Shown here in pieces: positions 1-5,784 of a stretch of DNA of 6,002 bases (position 1 is the stretch's first letter; each line of letters starts with the position of its first letter). The position numbers and the translations under genes are program-made. Origin of the DNA: Bacillota bacterium (lineage in GTDB: Bacteria > Bacillota > Clostridia > Christensenellales > CAG-138); contig JAEYLA010000294.1 of assembly GCA_023461495.1 (NCBI GenBank), positions 1-6,002 of the forward strand, read 5' to 3'. The notes under the pieces are model-generated. The model worked only from the letters and a program-made list of their open reading frames with translations, made no database searches and was not told where the DNA came from.

Positions 1-1
1 T

Positions 2-394
2 CTGGGCCTGTTTCAAAAGCGCAAAGAAGAGCAGGTGGCGCGCGGATACATTCGAAAGTTAAACATCAAGACGGCTTCCCTCACGGAGCATGTATCCAAT
101 CTAAGTACAGGAAATCAGCAGAAAGTGTTGCTTTCGCGGCTGCTGTTTTCCAATTGCCGCATGCTGCTGCTCGAAGAACCGACCAAGAATTTGGATAAAT
201 CCACAAAAAGTGAGATCTACAACTTCATGAGCTATTTTGTACAAAAGGGCGGCATCATTTTGCTCGCTTCCTCCCATGTGGACGAACTCATCGGCATGTG
301 CGACCGCATCCTGATTTTGCGAAACGACGGCGGCTATTCCATACAGAAACGGGGCCAGTTTGATAAGGAAACCATCCTTTCTTCCAGCCTGTAA
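2..394 (+). CDS. Sugar ABC transporter ATP-binding protein, C-terminal fragment (5' end outside window)
   Basis: This is the end of an RbsA/MglA-type ATPase that would energise sugar import at the inner face of the membrane. The frame is open from position 2 with no stop, so the gene starts upstream; the GTG at 35 is internal. About 130 residues of the second nucleotide-binding domain are visible. They align by eye with the second domain of the complete ATPase at 1763-3295: signature LSTGNQQKV, Walker B-like region LLLEEPTKNLD, H-loop region ASSHVDEL and then GMCDRI. The motifs are altered. The usual LSGGNQQ has Thr for the first Gly. The EPTRGIDVG stretch is EPTKNLDKST. The H-loop position, Glu in the downstream paralogue, is His here. 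The protein ends about where family members do, so the end is not obviously truncated. It probably closes a separate operon upstream; its substrate is unknown. Confidence 0.85.
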   Translation: MGLFQKRKEEQVARGYIRKLNIKTASLTEHVSNLSTGNQQKVLLSRLLFSNCRMLLLEEPTKNLDKSTKSEIYNFMSYFVQKGGIILLASSHVDELIGMCDRILILRNDGGYSIQKRGQFDKETILSSSL

Positions 395-408
395 TTGTCT
401 AAAATAAA
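395..408 (+). promoter_or_regulatory. Shared 14-bp word, candidate regulator site (copy A)
   Basis: The word TTGTCTAAAATAAA starts one base after the stop codon of the upstream ATPase fragment. It ends 37 bp before the -35 box of the transport operon. An identical copy lies on the minus strand at 5627-5614, in the leader of the AraC-type gene. Here it is flanked by a short inverted repeat, TGTAAT (390-395) and ATTACA (410-415). A centre about 80 bp upstream of the predicted transcription start suits an activator site. The identity is seen directly; the function is inference, and an AT-rich 14-mer could match by chance. Confidence 0.35.
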
Positions 409-445
409 GATTACATGCGAAAACAAACCAGTTCCCCCTTCCTGA

Positions 446-475
446 TTGACAGGATATATTGCACGTCATTATAAT
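446..475 (+). promoter_or_regulatory. SigA-type promoter of the sugar transport operon
   Basis: TTGACA at 446-451 and TATAAT at 470-475 are both perfect matches to the vegetative sigma consensus, with an 18-bp spacer. The start of transcription would be near 482, giving a leader of about 120 nt before the ATG at 605. It is the only strong promoter I see before the binding-protein gene, and it would drive the genes through the mutarotase. Both hexamers being perfect suggests control mainly by repression or catabolite signals rather than by activator dependence, though the spacer is one base longer than optimal. Confidence 0.75.
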
Positions 476-516
476 CAGAATCGAACAATATCAATCAGTT
501 TCAATCACATTCTGAT
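474..516 (+). repeat. Inverted repeat and tandem direct repeat at the operon start, candidate operator
   Basis: ATCAGAAT at 474-481 is mirrored by ATTCTGAT at 509-516, with 27 bp between. Inside lies a direct repeat, TCAATCA at 491-497 and again at 501-507, exactly 10 bp apart, or about one helical turn. The left arm overlaps the last two bases of the -10 box and covers the predicted transcription start, so a bound protein would block initiation. Alternatively the inverted repeat could fold in the leader RNA. The repeats are seen directly; the operator role is inference. Confidence 0.4.
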
Positions 517-604
517 CGCAATGGTGCACGATATCCAGTCAATTTGTTTTCTTCTTTGTCCTATAACGGGATGAAAACAGTCATATAACGAAAGGGGTTC
601 CACA

Positions 605-1669
605 ATGAAAAAACCATTATTTGTTGCGCTGTGTTTTGTGATGGCGTTCACGTTCGCCGCATGCACCGTTCCCACGGAAACACAGCCTCCCGCCACAGCC
701 GAGACCCCCGCAACCGCTCCCACGGAGGCGCCTGCCGCAACCGACGCTTCCCCTCAGGAGCAAAAGCCCGTCCGCGTTGGTTTCGCGAACATCAATGAAA
801 AAGGTTCTTTCGGCAAGCAGGTACGTAACTCCATGGAAAAAGAAGCCGCAGCGCGCGGCTGGGAACTCATCAGCGTGGACAATAACTCCGATGGCGCAAC
901 CGCCGTCAAAAACGCGGACGATCTCATTACCATGGGCATTGACTACATGATCGAGTTTAATGTCGACCAGGCCGTCGCCCCCGTGATTATGGAAAAATTC
1001 GACGCGGCCAATATTCCTGTAGTCGCAGTGGATATCGCGCATCCCGGCGCAGTGTTCTTTGGTGCGGACAATACCCGTGCGGGTACCATTGCCGGTGAAT
1101 CTGCGGGCAAGTACATCAAGGAAAACTGGGGTGGAGAAGTCGAATACATCGTCCTTATCATCCAGCCGGTATCCGGCGACGTCGTTGCCCCCCGCGTCAA
1201 AGCCTATCCCGACGGCCTTAAAAATGCGGGCATCTCCTTTACGCCGGATCAGATTATTGAAATCGATGGCCAAAATGATGCGCAGATCACCCAGCAGCGC
1301 TTTGCGGACTTCCTGATGGCGCATCCGGATGCCACAAAGATTGCAGTTACCACCGTCAATGACGTTGCGGCAAGCGGCGTGTACGCCGCGGCTGAAACCG
1401 CGGGCCGCGCAAACCATATCGTCCTTACCTCCCAGAATTGCACCGCGGACTTTGTAGAACCCATGTACGCTGCGCAAGGCAAGACTTCCTGGATCGGCAG
1501 TGTTGGCTACTTCCCCAACCGCTACGGCGAGTGGGTCATGCCTATCATCGAAAAGATGATCAAAGGCGAGCAGCTTGAAGAAAAGTACTACATCGACCAC
1601 ATTATGATCGACTGGAGCAACATCCAGGAATACTATCCCATCGACAATCTGCCCTGGGCGAACCTGTAG
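605..1669 (+). CDS. Sugar ABC transporter substrate-binding lipoprotein (RbsB-like, periplasmic-binding-protein family 4)
   Basis: This is the extracellular, membrane-anchored sugar receptor of the transporter. Residues 1-20 form a lipoprotein signal peptide with a lipobox-like TFAAC ending at Cys20, followed by a Thr/Pro/Ala-rich linker to about residue 54. The binding domain starts at PVRVGFANI. Features typical of RbsB relatives are VDIAHPG (142-148), GADNTRAG (153-160) and VNDVAASG (251-258), which corresponds to the NDxxAxG region. At 354 residues the length is normal once the linker is counted. The ATG at 605 is supported by AAAGGGG at 591-597, 7 nt upstream, and by the intact signal peptide. 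The gene ends in TAG followed directly by TAA. It lies 93 bp before the ATPase gene, with a hairpin between. The ligand is probably an L-rhamnose-like sugar, judged from the downstream mutarotase and not from binding-site residues. Confidence 0.93.
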   Translation: MKKPLFVALCFVMAFTFAACTVPTETQPPATAETPATAPTEAPAATDASPQEQKPVRVGFANINEKGSFGKQVRNSMEKEAAARGWELISVDNNSDGATAVKNADDLITMGIDYMIEFNVDQAVAPVIMEKFDAANIPVVAVDIAHPGAVFFGADNTRAGTIAGESAGKYIKENWGGEVEYIVLIIQPVSGDVVAPRVKAYPDGLKNAGISFTPDQIIEIDGQNDAQITQQRFADFLMAHPDATKIAVTTVNDVAASGVYAAAETAGRANHIVLTSQNCTADFVEPMYAAQGKTSWIGSVGYFPNRYGEWVMPIIEKMIKGEQLEEKYYIDHIMIDWSNIQEYYPIDNLPWANL

Positions 1670-1685
1670 TAACTCTACGGCGCTG

Positions 1686-1715
1686 TGTGCCGGCAGGAAA
1701 CACCCTGCCGGCACA
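1686..1715 (+). promoter_or_regulatory. Intercistronic stem-loop between binding-protein and ATPase genes
   Basis: A perfect 12-bp stem pairs 1686-1697 (TGTGCCGGCAGG) with 1704-1715 (CCTGCCGGCACA) around a 6-nt loop at 1698-1703. No T-run follows (the next bases are TTCCCGGC), so it is not a standard intrinsic terminator. In binding-protein-dependent transport operons, a hairpin at this place commonly protects the 3' end of the binding-protein mRNA, or partly stops transcription, so that the receptor is made in excess over the membrane parts. That role is inferred here from position and structure. Confidence 0.7.
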
Positions 1716-1749
1716 TTCCCGGCATCCTATCAAGTCAGGCATGAAAAAC

Positions 1750-1756
1750 GAGGTGA
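1750..1756 (+). promoter_or_regulatory. Ribosome binding site that selects a TTG start
   Basis: GAGGTGA lies 6 nt before the TTG at 1763, which is ideal spacing. The next in-frame ATG, at 1808, has only AGGA one base upstream, which is too close to work well. The TTG is therefore the better start. The alternative would shorten the ATPase by 15 residues and leave the conserved domain intact. Confidence 0.6.
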
Positions 1757-1762
1757 CAGGCA

Positions 1763-3295
1763 TTGGAAGAAAGAATACAGTCATGTTCTTCCCCTGCAGC
1801 GCAGGATATGGAAACACGTGAGATCGTACTGCGCGCAACGGATATCTCCAAGGAATTTCCGGGCGTAAAGGCCCTTTCCCACGTCAGCCTTGAAGTGCGG
1901 CGTGGAGAAGTCGTCGCGCTTTTGGGCGAAAATGGCGCAGGCAAATCCACGCTCATTAAAATACTCTCGGGCGTGCACAGCTGCGATGAAGGAACCATGG
2001 AACTCGAAGGAAAACAGGTCGCGTTCCACTTGCCGTCCGAGGCCAAGTCCGCGGGTATCGGCATTATCCATCAGGAACTCAATTATGTGGCCACCGTGTC
2101 CGTGGCGGAAAATATTTATATGGGTGATATCCCCAAAAAAGGCCTGATGGTGGATTACCGCGCCATGTACGAAGGGGCGGCAACTATCATGAGGCGTATC
2201 GGGGTGGATATCGATCCCCGCATTCCCATTGGCGCATGCAGCGTGGCGCAAAAACAACTCATTGAAATTGCAAAAGTCATTGCGAACGACGTCAAGGTGC
2301 TGATTATGGATGAACCTACATCGGCATTGAACGATGTGGAAACGGAAAACCTCTTTCAGTTCATCCGCCAGGCCTCAGCGTCCGGCATTTCCATTATATA
2401 TATTTCCCACAAGCTCGAGGAGCTCTTTGCCATCGCCCACCGCGTAGTGGTACTGCGAGACGGACAGGTAACCGGGCAGATCAATGTATGCGGCGCAACC
2501 AAAGAGCAATTGATTACCATGATGGTGGGAAGAACCATTTCGGATATGTTTCCCAAGGAAGGCGCAGAGGCGGGCGATATCGCGCTCGAAGTTGAAGGCC
2601 TGACGAATGTCTCTTTAAAAAATGTCAGTTTTTTCGCACGAAAAGGCGAGATTTTCGGCATTTACGGCCTGCTTGGTTCAGGCCATCAGGAACTGGGGCC
2701 CGCAATATTCGGTCAGGACAATATCAGCGCCGGAACCATCCGGATAGACGGCAAAGTCGTCTCCATCAACAGCCCGCTTGATGCGCTAAAATGCGGAATT
2801 GCCTATGTCCCGGCGGAGCGAAAGACGGAAGGCCTGGTATTGAACAGTTCCGTGCGCAACAACATGCTGGTACCCTTTTATGCCAAAAACCGCAGGCGCA
2901 AGCTGACCAACCGCAAACTGGAAAACAGCATCACCGCCAAATGGATCAAAAGCCTGAACATTAAGACGCCCACGGCGGAAACCAGCGCCGAGTCCCTTTC
3001 CGGAGGCAACCAGCAAAAAGTAGTGCTTTCCAAATGGCTGGAACTGGAGCCCGAAGTGCTCATATTAAACGAACCGACACGCGGCATTGACGTTGGTTCC
3101 AAGGCGGAAATCTATAAAATACTCGACGATCTGTGCCAGAAGGGCAAATGTGTTATCATGATCACCTCGGAAATGCCGGAACTCTTAACGATGTCCGACC
3201 GGATTATGATCATGCACGACGGAGAAATTACCGGCCTGCTGGATGCGCGCGAGGCGTCCCAGGAAGCCATCATACAATACGCGATCGGAGGCTAA
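1763..3295 (+). CDS. Sugar ABC transporter ATP-binding protein, two fused nucleotide-binding domains (RbsA/MglA-like, CUT2 family)
   Basis: This cytoplasmic ATPase drives uptake through the permease encoded next. The 510 residues match the family length of about 500. Domain 1 has Walker A GENGAGKST (55-63), Q-loop Gln104, a degenerate signature CSVAQKQ (159-165), Walker B LIMDEPTSALND (180-191) and H-loop His216. Domain 2 has a degenerate Walker A, GLLGSGHQEL (302-311), a canonical signature LSGGNQQKV (412-420), Walker B LILNEPTRGID with Asn436 in the Asp position, and Glu470 in place of the H-loop His. This asymmetry, one canonical and one degenerate site, is usual for CUT2 ATPases and not a sign of decay. 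The start is TTG. The GGAGG for the permease gene overlaps the end of this gene, which indicates tight translational coupling. The family is certain; the sugar is inferred from context. Confidence 0.95.
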   Translation: MEERIQSCSSPAAQDMETREIVLRATDISKEFPGVKALSHVSLEVRRGEVVALLGENGAGKSTLIKILSGVHSCDEGTMELEGKQVAFHLPSEAKSAGIGIIHQELNYVATVSVAENIYMGDIPKKGLMVDYRAMYEGAATIMRRIGVDIDPRIPIGACSVAQKQLIEIAKVIANDVKVLIMDEPTSALNDVETENLFQFIRQASASGISIIYISHKLEELFAIAHRVVVLRDGQVTGQINVCGATKEQLITMMVGRTISDMFPKEGAEAGDIALEVEGLTNVSLKNVSFFARKGEIFGIYGLLGSGHQELGPAIFGQDNISAGTIRIDGKVVSINSPLDALKCGIAYVPAERKTEGLVLNSSVRNNMLVPFYAKNRRRKLTNRKLENSITAKWIKSLNIKTPTAETSAESLSGGNQQKVVLSKWLELEPEVLILNEPTRGIDVGSKAEIYKILDDLCQKGKCVIMITSEMPELLTMSDRIMIMHDGEITGLLDAREASQEAIIQYAIGG

Positions 3296-3301
3296 CGGAA
3301 C

Positions 3302-4306
3302 ATGTCAAACAACAACGGAGCGACCCAATTAAATTGGTTCGGAAATCTGAAAAAAAAGCTATCCACGGGCGACGCGTCTTCCATTATAACGGTCAGCACC
3401 GCGCTGATTGCGCTGGTCATCTTCTTCGGGCTCAAATCCCCGTACTTCTTCCGGGTAAGCAACTTTTTAAACATCGGCTTGTATGCCGCCATTATGGGCA
3501 CGGTCGCATGCAGCATGACGTTTATCAACGTTTCCGGACAAATCGATATTTCCGTAGGCTCACAGATTGCGGTGGTCGGCATGGTGGTAGCCGTGCTCGC
3601 CCGTATGGAAAACAGCAGCATACTCCTTACCATACTGGGCGGCATCGCGGCGGGCGCGGTTTGCGGGGCCTTTAACGGCTTCTTTATCACCGTATTGAAG
3701 CTCAATGCGTTTATCACCACCATCGCCAGCATGCAGATGCTGCGCGGTATCGCATATCTCATCTCCGATGGTCAAACCTTGGTCATTTCCGACCTTACCT
3801 TCAAGTTCATCGGCCGCGGCTATGTGGCAGGCATTCCCTTCACGCTGATCGTGATGGTTATCTGCTATATCCTGTTCCATTTCATTTCCAAATACACAGT
3901 GTTTGGACGCACCATTTACATGATCGGCGGAAACGCCCAGGCAAGCTTTCTTTCCGGTATCAAGGTCAACCGCATCAAGTTCCTGCTGTATGTCATCAAT
4001 GGTACCATGGCGGGGGTAGCGAGCATTATGCTTGCCGCGCAGACGGGCTCCGGCCTCCCTATGGCGGCTATGAACACTAACATGCAGGCACTTTCCGCCG
4101 TCATACTGGGCGGCGCGGGGCTTACAGGCGGACGCGGCACCATATTGGGCACCTTCATCGGCGTACTGGTGCTCTGTACGCTCAACAACGGCATGACCAT
4201 GCTCAACGTACAGACCTTCTGGCAGGACGTCATCGTGGGCGCTGTGCTGCTCATCTCCGTTTCCATCGATGCCATCAAGGGCGGCAGCCTCAAGAGAAAG
4301 ATTTAA
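3302..4306 (+). CDS. Sugar ABC transporter permease (RbsC-like, CUT2 family)
   Basis: This is the membrane channel subunit of the sugar importer. The protein has 334 residues, a short polar N-terminus (1-25) and then roughly eight to ten hydrophobic segments, for example 27-43, 57-77, 106-130, 180-196 and 305-322. Family hallmarks are SGQIDISVGS (78-87), GGNAQASFLSGI (209-220) and GGAGLTGGRGT (270-280). Only one permease gene is present, so the channel is presumably a homodimer, as in the ribose transporter and unlike the two-permease rhamnose system of rhizobia. GGAGG at 3287-3291 overlaps the ATPase 3' end and lies 10 nt before the ATG. The mutarotase ATG follows this stop codon after a single base, so the two genes are certainly co-transcribed and probably translationally coupled. 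Confidence 0.95.
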   Translation: MSNNNGATQLNWFGNLKKKLSTGDASSIITVSTALIALVIFFGLKSPYFFRVSNFLNIGLYAAIMGTVACSMTFINVSGQIDISVGSQIAVVGMVVAVLARMENSSILLTILGGIAAGAVCGAFNGFFITVLKLNAFITTIASMQMLRGIAYLISDGQTLVISDLTFKFIGRGYVAGIPFTLIVMVICYILFHFISKYTVFGRTIYMIGGNAQASFLSGIKVNRIKFLLYVINGTMAGVASIMLAAQTGSGLPMAAMNTNMQALSAVILGGAGLTGGRGTILGTFIGVLVLCTLNNGMTMLNVQTFWQDVIVGAVLLISVSIDAIKGGSLKRKI

Positions 4307-4307
4307 T

Positions 4308-4619
4308 ATGGAGCGGCGGACATTCGTATTTGATCTCAAGGCCGGAATGGAACAGGAATACATCCGCCGCCACCGGGAGATATGGCCGGAAATGCTTGCA
4401 ATGCTTCGGCAGGCAGGTATCCGCAACTACTCCATCTGGCTTTGGAACGCACAGGTGATCGGCTACTACGAAAGCGAGAACCTGACCGCAACGGACGCTT
4501 ACAAAGCGCAAAGTCAGGTTCAGGCAAAATGGAGCGCGTATATGGAGGACATCCTCTTTCCCGCCGTGCGGGATGGTGTTCCTCTCCTCCCACCTGAGTG
4601 CGTCTTCTATATGGAATAA
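4308..4619 (+). CDS. rhaM: L-rhamnose mutarotase (RhaM family, formerly DUF718)
   Basis: A small cytoplasmic enzyme of 103 residues (the E. coli protein has 104) that interconverts the alpha and beta anomers of L-rhamnose so that imported sugar is available to the first catabolic enzyme. The N-terminal motif EYIRRHREIWPE (17-28) keeps Tyr18, His22 and Trp26 at the same numbers as in E. coli RhaM; His22 is regarded as the catalytic residue. Further shared blocks are NYSIWLW (40-46), WSAYM (75-79) and the C-terminal VFY (99-101). I chose the ATG at 4308, one base after the permease stop, because it fits the family N-terminus. The open frame back to 4269 lies inside the permease gene. The ribosome site (AGAGAAAG, 4293-4300) is weak, which suggests coupling. 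Some family members may act on other deoxy-sugars, so the substrate is likely but not proven. Confidence 0.9.
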   Translation: MERRTFVFDLKAGMEQEYIRRHREIWPEMLAMLRQAGIRNYSIWLWNAQVIGYYESENLTATDAYKAQSQVQAKWSAYMEDILFPAVRDGVPLLPPECVFYME

Positions 4620-4639
4620 CCTCACCGATACAACAACAC

Positions 4640-4669
4640 GCGGTATACCGGGATTACCCGGCATACCGC
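4640..4669. terminator. Terminator-like hairpin in the convergent gap
   Basis: A 13-bp stem pairs 4640-4652 with 4657-4669 around the loop ATTA. It has one A/C mismatch on the plus strand, which becomes a G-U pair in the minus-strand transcript. On the plus strand AAAATC follows and there is no T-run. Read on the minus strand it is followed by GTGTTGTTGTAT, which is moderately T-rich. It probably ends the regulator transcript and may also slow or end the transport-operon transcript. A smaller GGCCC/GGGCC hairpin (4681-4695) sits beside the regulator stop codon. Confidence 0.55.
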
Positions 4670-4696
4670 AAAATCATGGTGGCCCCCATTGGGCCG

Positions 4697-5596
4697 CTAG
4701 TGAGAAGCGCGCCGAAAATCGCTTGGGCTGCTCCCCGTTTTCTGTTTGAACAGCTTAGAAAAATGCGGGATATCATGAAATCCCACCTCGGAAGCGATCT
4801 CAGATATTGGCTGGTTGGTGCCGATAATGAGATCGATCGCCCTTGCGATGCGGCAGGCAATCAGGTACTGATGCAGAGATTTTTCCGTATAGAGCACCAT
4901 TTGCTTGTTGAGATAGTTTGGATGATAGTTGAACAGCGCGCCGATGCTTTCGTTGGTAATATCCTCATGGTAATGCGCCTGAATATAGGCGATGACCTGC
5001 TCAATCTTTTGCTGTGCTTCTGTCTGCTCCGTAACGCCGAGAGAAATCTTTCTCGCAAGCTGGCCCAGCATCGAAAGCTGAAGGCCCGAAAGCCGTTCCC
5101 GGTAATAGATGCGCTTTGTCTGGTATTCCCGCTTCATTTCAAGCAGCGTATCCTCTGCCTGCTGCATGCCGGATAGATACAGCGGTTCATTAAGCTTACT
5201 AAGGTCTGTAAACGCCACGCGCGGCAGCATGGAGGAGCCATCAAATTGCTCCATACAATCCGGAGGGATGGGATAATCCTTTTCCTTGTTGCACTGCACA
5301 TAATCAAAGTTTACGGCAAGAAACTGCATGGTTCTTTCCCCGTCCGTATCCATGTGGTACCGGGTGCCGGGCTGCCAAATGGCCAGATCTCCGCGCTTCA
5401 ACTGATACGCCTTGTCTTCTACAAAAAGCTTCCCCTCGCCGCGGTACACATAGAACAGGCGGCAGTCATAGGGACGCCGAAACACAGGATATTCATTGCG
5501 GGAGATATCCAGCAGCTGCACATACCGTACAAACGGCCTAATTTCAGAAAACGGCATCTGGATAGGAGCCGGGAACGCAACGTTTGTCTGTGGCAT
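4697..5596 (-). CDS. AraC-family transcriptional regulator with cupin-type sensor domain
   Basis: A 299-residue sugar-responsive DNA-binding regulator. The N-terminal half resembles the AraC cupin ligand-binding domain: RLFYVYRGEGKLFVED (46-61) and then a GDLAIWQPGTRYHM strand-turn (69-82). The C-terminal hundred residues hold the two helix-turn-helix units: ITNESIGALFNYHPNYLNKQM (about 213-233), then PISEIASEVGFHDIPHFSKLFKQ (about 263-285) with the family ending GSSPSDFRR. The ATG at 5596 has GGAGG (minus strand, 5606-5602) five bases upstream, so the start is secure. It converges with the mutarotase gene (77-bp gap) and diverges from the isomerase-like gene (188-bp gap), which makes both flanking units likely targets. 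It probably activates sugar uptake and catabolism when ligand is bound, but the sign of regulation cannot be read from sequence. Confidence 0.93.
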   Translation of the reverse strand: MPQTNVAFPAPIQMPFSEIRPFVRYVQLLDISRNEYPVFRRPYDCRLFYVYRGEGKLFVEDKAYQLKRGDLAIWQPGTRYHMDTDGERTMQFLAVNFDYVQCNKEKDYPIPPDCMEQFDGSSMLPRVAFTDLSKLNEPLYLSGMQQAEDTLLEMKREYQTKRIYYRERLSGLQLSMLGQLARKISLGVTEQTEAQQKIEQVIAYIQAHYHEDITNESIGALFNYHPNYLNKQMVLYTEKSLHQYLIACRIARAIDLIIGTNQPISEIASEVGFHDIPHFSKLFKQKTGSSPSDFRRASH

Positions 5597-5613
5597 AGGC
5601 CCCTCCGTAAATA

Positions 5614-5627
5614 TTTATTTTAGACAA
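5614..5627 (-). promoter_or_regulatory. Shared 14-bp word, candidate regulator site (copy B)
   Basis: Read on the minus strand this is TTGTCTAAAATAAA, identical to 395-408. It lies in the leader of the AraC-type gene, 17 bp before its ATG and about 40 bp after its predicted transcription start. It is flanked by a short inverted repeat (ATATTT 5611-5616 and AAATAT 5626-5631, plus-strand reading). Binding here would fit autoregulation, or distant action on the isomerase promoter. The role is inference. Confidence 0.35.
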
Positions 5628-5671
5628 ATATGCGTTGGGAATATACATTTATTAAACCACAGCGCGAGCCT

Positions 5672-5700
5672 ATAATCAATATAACACCAGGTGTTGTCAA
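5672..5700 (-). promoter_or_regulatory. Candidate promoter of the AraC-family regulator gene
   Basis: On the minus strand a perfect TTGACA -35 box occupies 5700-5695. After 17 bp comes GATTAT (5677-5672), a four-of-six match to TATAAT. Transcription would begin near 5665 and give a leader of about 70 nt. Other register choices for the -10 box, such as TTATAG with a 19-bp spacer, are possible. The -35 box makes a promoter here likely. Confidence 0.5.
5683..5695. repeat. 13-bp palindrome AACACC-A-GGTGTT, candidate operator
   Basis: Perfect 6-bp inverted arms (5683-5688 and 5690-5695) surround a single central A. It sits in the spacer between the -35 and -10 boxes of the predicted regulator promoter and overlaps the first base of the -35 box. 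This placement is typical of a repressor site. It does not look like the two tandem direct half-sites usual for AraC proteins, so another regulator might bind it. The palindrome is seen directly; the role is inference. Confidence 0.45.
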
Positions 5701-5738
5701 GCATATTGTTTTATGGCATGACTTACTTCCGTCCCCAG

Positions 5739-5749
5739 CCCAAATTGGG
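5739..5749. repeat. 11-bp palindrome CCCAA-A-TTGGG upstream of the isomerase-like gene, candidate operator
   Basis: Perfect 5-bp arms surround one central A, 35 bp before the isomerase-like ATG. The likeliest -10 box for that gene is TATATT at 5751-5756, right beside the palindrome, and I find no good -35 box at the expected distance (5728-5733 is TCCGTC). A weak promoter of this type would depend on an activator. Promoter and operator roles are both tentative. Confidence 0.35.
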
Positions 5750-5784
5750 TTATATTTGAAAACAACAATCGGAGGAAGAATCAA

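Noticed and set aside
521..574. Possible 17-codon leader peptide in the transport-operon leader
   Set aside because: There is no ribosome binding site before the ATG, no codon run typical of attenuation and no terminator structure after it.
617..1714. Long minus-strand open frame (365 codons) opposite the binding-protein gene
   Set aside because: It is a shadow of a clear lipoprotein gene; the translation is low-complexity Gly/Cys/Arg-rich with no recognisable domain, and it runs against the operon.
1741..1821. Short open frame of 26 codons overlapping the ATPase start
   Set aside because: It has no convincing ribosome site and overlaps the ATPase gene out of frame; the GAGGTGA inside it is better explained as the ATPase ribosome site.
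4269..4307. Upstream extension of the mutarotase reading frame
   Set aside because: It lies inside the permease 3' end, and the ATG at 4308 gives a protein that matches RhaM residue for residue at the N-terminus.
3560..4426. Minus-strand open frame (288 codons) opposite the permease and mutarotase genes
   Set aside because: It is His/Asp-rich with no recognisable domain and spans two well-supported genes on the other strand; a codon-bias shadow.
4598..5176. Plus-strand open frame (192 codons) running from the mutarotase end into the regulator gene
   Set aside because: It overlaps the AraC-type gene on the opposite strand, whose helix-turn-helix domain is clear, and it has no domain of its own.
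5671..5676. Plus-strand TATAAT as a promoter for the isomerase-like gene
   Set aside because: No reasonable -35 box lies 16-18 bp upstream (TTTATT only), and the leader would be over 100 nt; it is better read as the edge of the minus-strand promoter.
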